64,000 bases of DNA from Rhodosalinus halophilus (GTDB lineage Bacteria; Pseudomonadota; Alphaproteobacteria; Rhodobacterales; Rhodobacteraceae): assembly GCF_003298775.1 (NCBI RefSeq), contig NZ_QNTQ01000010.1, forward strand, positions 62,001 through 126,000, in the 5' to 3' direction. The stretch's first letter is position 1. Each line of letters begins with the position of its first letter. A model generated the notes under the pieces. The model did no database searches. It was not told the origin of the DNA and saw only the letters and a program-made list of their open reading frames with translations. The translations under genes were made by a program, and so were the position numbers. This document shows positions 61,984-64,000 of this stretch, piece after piece.

Positions 61984-64000
61984 TCAGGGGCTGGTTGTTC
62001 CGTTTGCCGCGACAGGGCCAGGCACGCGCGCAAGAAGCTCTTCGAGCGCCGCCCGGGTCGCCGCGCTTTCTTCGATCAGTGCGCGATTGCGGGCGAGGAT
62101 GCCGGAGTCTTCCTCGAAATTGCCGTCGCTCGGCGCAGACGAAAGACCCGGCCCCGGACGTGTCGCAGCCGATGCGCGTGCAGGGGCGCCAGCATCGCGC
62201 GCAGCCTCCTGAAGCCCGCCGTTCGGATCCGCCGATGGGACATTCGGACGCAGGTCGGGGCGCGCGGCCCCGGTGCTCTCGCCCGGCGCGATCGGCGGCG
62301 ACACGTCCGGGCGCGCGCGGTCGTCGACCGGCTGCGCCGCCTCGCCGCGGCTCTGCTTCGACAGTTGGGATGCGCCAGAACGACTCGGTGCGTGCGCGGC
62401 TCGCGCCACCGGCCGTGGCGACACAGGGTCCGCGCTTGCCATGTGTGCGCGCGCTCGCAGACGTTCCGCACCGGGGCCCTCCAGCCCGCGCAGTTCGAGC
62501 AACGCGTCCTGCGGTCGGGCGAGCTGGAGGGCGGCTTGAGCGCGGAGTAGAGGCGCGTTGCCCCGACTCGCCTCTGGCGTTTCGCCGTTGAGCCAAGACA
62601 GGGCGATCTCGGGGAATCCCAGCTTGAGCAAGCGCGCAGCGACCGCCTCTGCCGCCGCGGGGGGTAGCTGTGCTGGCGCGTCACCGCGGGCGATCACCCG
62701 GCGCAGGAAGGCCGTCTCGTCCGGCGCCGCGGCGACTGCGGACCACAAGGGGCCGAGGGTGCCCGGCGCGTCGATCGCGTAGCCGGCCTCTGCGACAGCG
62801 TCGAACGCCGACAGCGCGCTGTCGAGGTCGCCCGAGCCGGCGAGCGCGAGGACATGCGCGCGGCGCAACGCTTCACCCAGCGGATGATCGCGGTACTCGC
62901 GCGCATAGCTTCCGGCGAGCTGAGCCGTCTCTGGCGCAACCGGGCGGCCGTCTGCGACCCGGGCCTCCACCAGCGCCACCAATGCGCGCGGTCCCTCCGC
63001 GCTCGTGCCTGACGCGACCGCGCCGAGAAGTCGCTCGGCCTCGGACGGCCGCCCCTCGGCGAGCGCACCCTCCGCACGGGCGACGTCGAGCCCCGGCGTC
63101 GAGCCGGGCGTGAGACGTTCGACGGTGCGCAGGATCGAGGTCGCCGCGACCGGCCGGTCGGCCTGCCTTAGTCGCGTCACTAGGTCGGGCGCGAGATGGC
63201 GCCGGAGCTGCATCGGCAGCGCCTGAAAGGCACGCCGTACAGCGTCTGTGTCGACAGAGTCGAGCGCGGAGGGCGCAGGCGCCTCGAGCACCGACCAGAG
63301 CGCTGCGGGGCCGGGGCAGGCCGCCTGGCCCGAGAAGGCCGGCTTGCCAGCTTGGCTCACCGCGGGCATCCCGGCACCATCCAGGATACGGGCCAGCGCC
63401 CCGAGCGTTTCGCCCGCACCCGGGCGGAGCGCCGGAGCCGCGAGCGGCAGCACCGCAGCGGCCTCCGCGCCGAATCCCATGTGTAGGTAGAGACGCGCGA
63501 GTGCGGCGGCCGCCCCCGAATCGGGGCGGTCGAACTCGCGGTAAAGCGCCAGCCGATGCCGCGCAATCTGCTGGGCGTAGGGCGTGCCGTCCGACCAAGC
63601 CGTGAAATCAAGATACTCGTCAGGCAGACAAGTCCGCCTCGGTGCCGGCGGCGCGCCTGCGGGAGCATCAGGCTCGGCAGTTGCGATGAAGGGCTGCCGT
63701 GTGTCGACCTGCGCCGCCACGCCGGTGGTCGGCACGCGCCCATCGGGCGCTGCCGCGACCGGCGGGCTGGGGGTGTCCGGCCGCGACCGGACGGACGGCG
63801 TCAGCAGCGCCTGCGTCGCAGCCCGGCCGATCTCTTCGGCGAGCCTGCGTTCGACAAGGTGCAGGTCTTCGTCCCCCACTCCTTCAATCGACAGCGGCTG
63901 CCAGCGCCGAGAGATCCCCGGCAAAAGCGGCAGCGCGAGGCTGTCCGCGGCATTGCGGAACCGGGGCGCGCTTGGTGGCGGATCAGGCGGATCGGCGATG
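61984..64000 (-). CDS. Helical-repeat (TPR-like) flagellar-cluster protein, 5' end beyond window
   Basis: At least 672 residues; the frame is still open at the right edge, so the start is missing. Residues in the first visible third include DEYLDFTAWSDGTPYAQQIARHRLALYREFD followed by LARLYLHMGFGAEAAAVLPLA, a TPR-like helical pattern that continues through about 300 residues (GSYAREYRDHPLGEALRRAHVLAL). The last 150 residues are low-complexity (proline, arginine, alanine, serine). Proteins of this type occur near motility genes in Rhodobacteraceae; I cannot assign a specific function. It is followed 98 bases later by the transglycosylase gene on the same strand. Confidence 0.65.
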   Translation of the reverse strand, partial: IADPPDPPPSAPRFRNAADSLALPLLPGISRRWQPLSIEGVGDEDLHLVERRLAEEIGRAATQALLTPSVRSRPDTPSPPVAAAPDGRVPTTGVAAQVDTRQPFIATAEPDAPAGAPPAPRRTCLPDEYLDFTAWSDGTPYAQQIARHRLALYREFDRPDSGAAAALARLYLHMGFGAEAAAVLPLAAPALRPGAGETLGALARILDGAGMPAVSQAGKPAFSGQAACPGPAALWSVLEAPAPSALDSVDTDAVRRAFQALPMQLRRHLAPDLVTRLRQADRPVAATSILRTVERLTPGSTPGLDVARAEGALAEGRPSEAERLLGAVASGTSAEGPRALVALVEARVADGRPVAPETAQLAGSYAREYRDHPLGEALRRAHVLALAGSGDLDSALSAFDAVAEAGYAIDAPGTLGPLWSAVAAAPDETAFLRRVIARGDAPAQLPPAAAEAVAARLLKLGFPEIALSWLNGETPEASRGNAPLLRAQAALQLARPQDALLELRGLEGPGAERLRARAHMASADPVSPRPVARAAHAPSRSGASQLSKQSRGEAAQPVDDRARPDVSPPIAPGESTGAARPDLRPNVPSADPNGGLQEAARDAGAPARASAATRPGPGLSSAPSDGNFEEDSGILARNRALIEESAATRAALEELLARVPGPVAANGTTSP

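Overview
The window is high-GC alphaproteobacterial chromosome, almost certainly Rhodobacterales (Rhodobacteraceae-like). The evidence is the block rpsT-dnaA-dnaN-recF-gyrB beside mutM and ubiE-ubiB, a flagellar cluster with the alphaproteobacterial regulators FlaF and FlbT, a RutR-like TetR regulator, a YeeE/YedE-rhodanese pair, and a large secreted RTX protein. Genus and species cannot be named from sequence reading alone. No tRNA, rRNA, CRISPR array or insertion sequence was seen.

Layout. 1-3.3 kb: a secreted RTX/choice-of-anchor-L protein with its terminator. 3.5-10.4 kb: a capsule-type polysaccharide locus with an ABC exporter (KpsM, KpsE and KpsT-like, split over two divergent units), two sulfotransferase-like proteins and a two-domain glycosyltransferase; together they suggest a sulfated surface polysaccharide. 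11-13.2 kb: periplasmic rhodanese, YeeE/YedE transporter and a coupled 54-residue exported peptide (sulfur uptake). 13.2-23.0 kb: a nine-gene minus-strand operon encoding an AceE-like thiamine-diphosphate enzyme, a creatininase-family amidohydrolase, an NMT1/ThiY-type ABC importer, a cytosine-deaminase-like hydrolase, an FAD-linked oxidase, a flavodoxin-fold reductase and a RutR-like repressor. A RutR-like operator lies just upstream of the first gene. This is the best candidate for an undescribed catabolic system, probably for an N-heterocycle. 23.4-26.4 kb: sugar-nucleotide genes (manC, ugd). 26.5-31.2 kb: a four-gene cassette of coiled-coil proteins and FkbM-type methyltransferases, one gene carrying perfect 147-bp (49-residue) repeats.

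31.4-39.1 kb: gyrB, a LysE-family exporter, recF, dnaN, dnaA and rpsT, all on the minus strand. 39.3-43.4 kb: enoyl-CoA hydratase, mutM, and divergently ubiE and ubiB. 43.4-64 kb: a small exported protein and then flagellar genes: flgD, fliK, rod-binding protein, flgN-like, flagellin, flaF, flbT, a DUF1217 protein, fliI, flgB, flgC, fliE, fliQ, flgF, flgG, flgA, flgH, fliL, fliJ-like, flhB, fliR, flhA, a lytic transglycosylase, and a helical-repeat protein that runs off the right edge. CtrA-like half-site pairs stand upstream of flagellin and flgB.

All family assignments come from reading motifs and gene order; no database search was run. Start codons were chosen from Shine-Dalgarno-like sequences, overlaps and family N-termini, and alternatives are stated.
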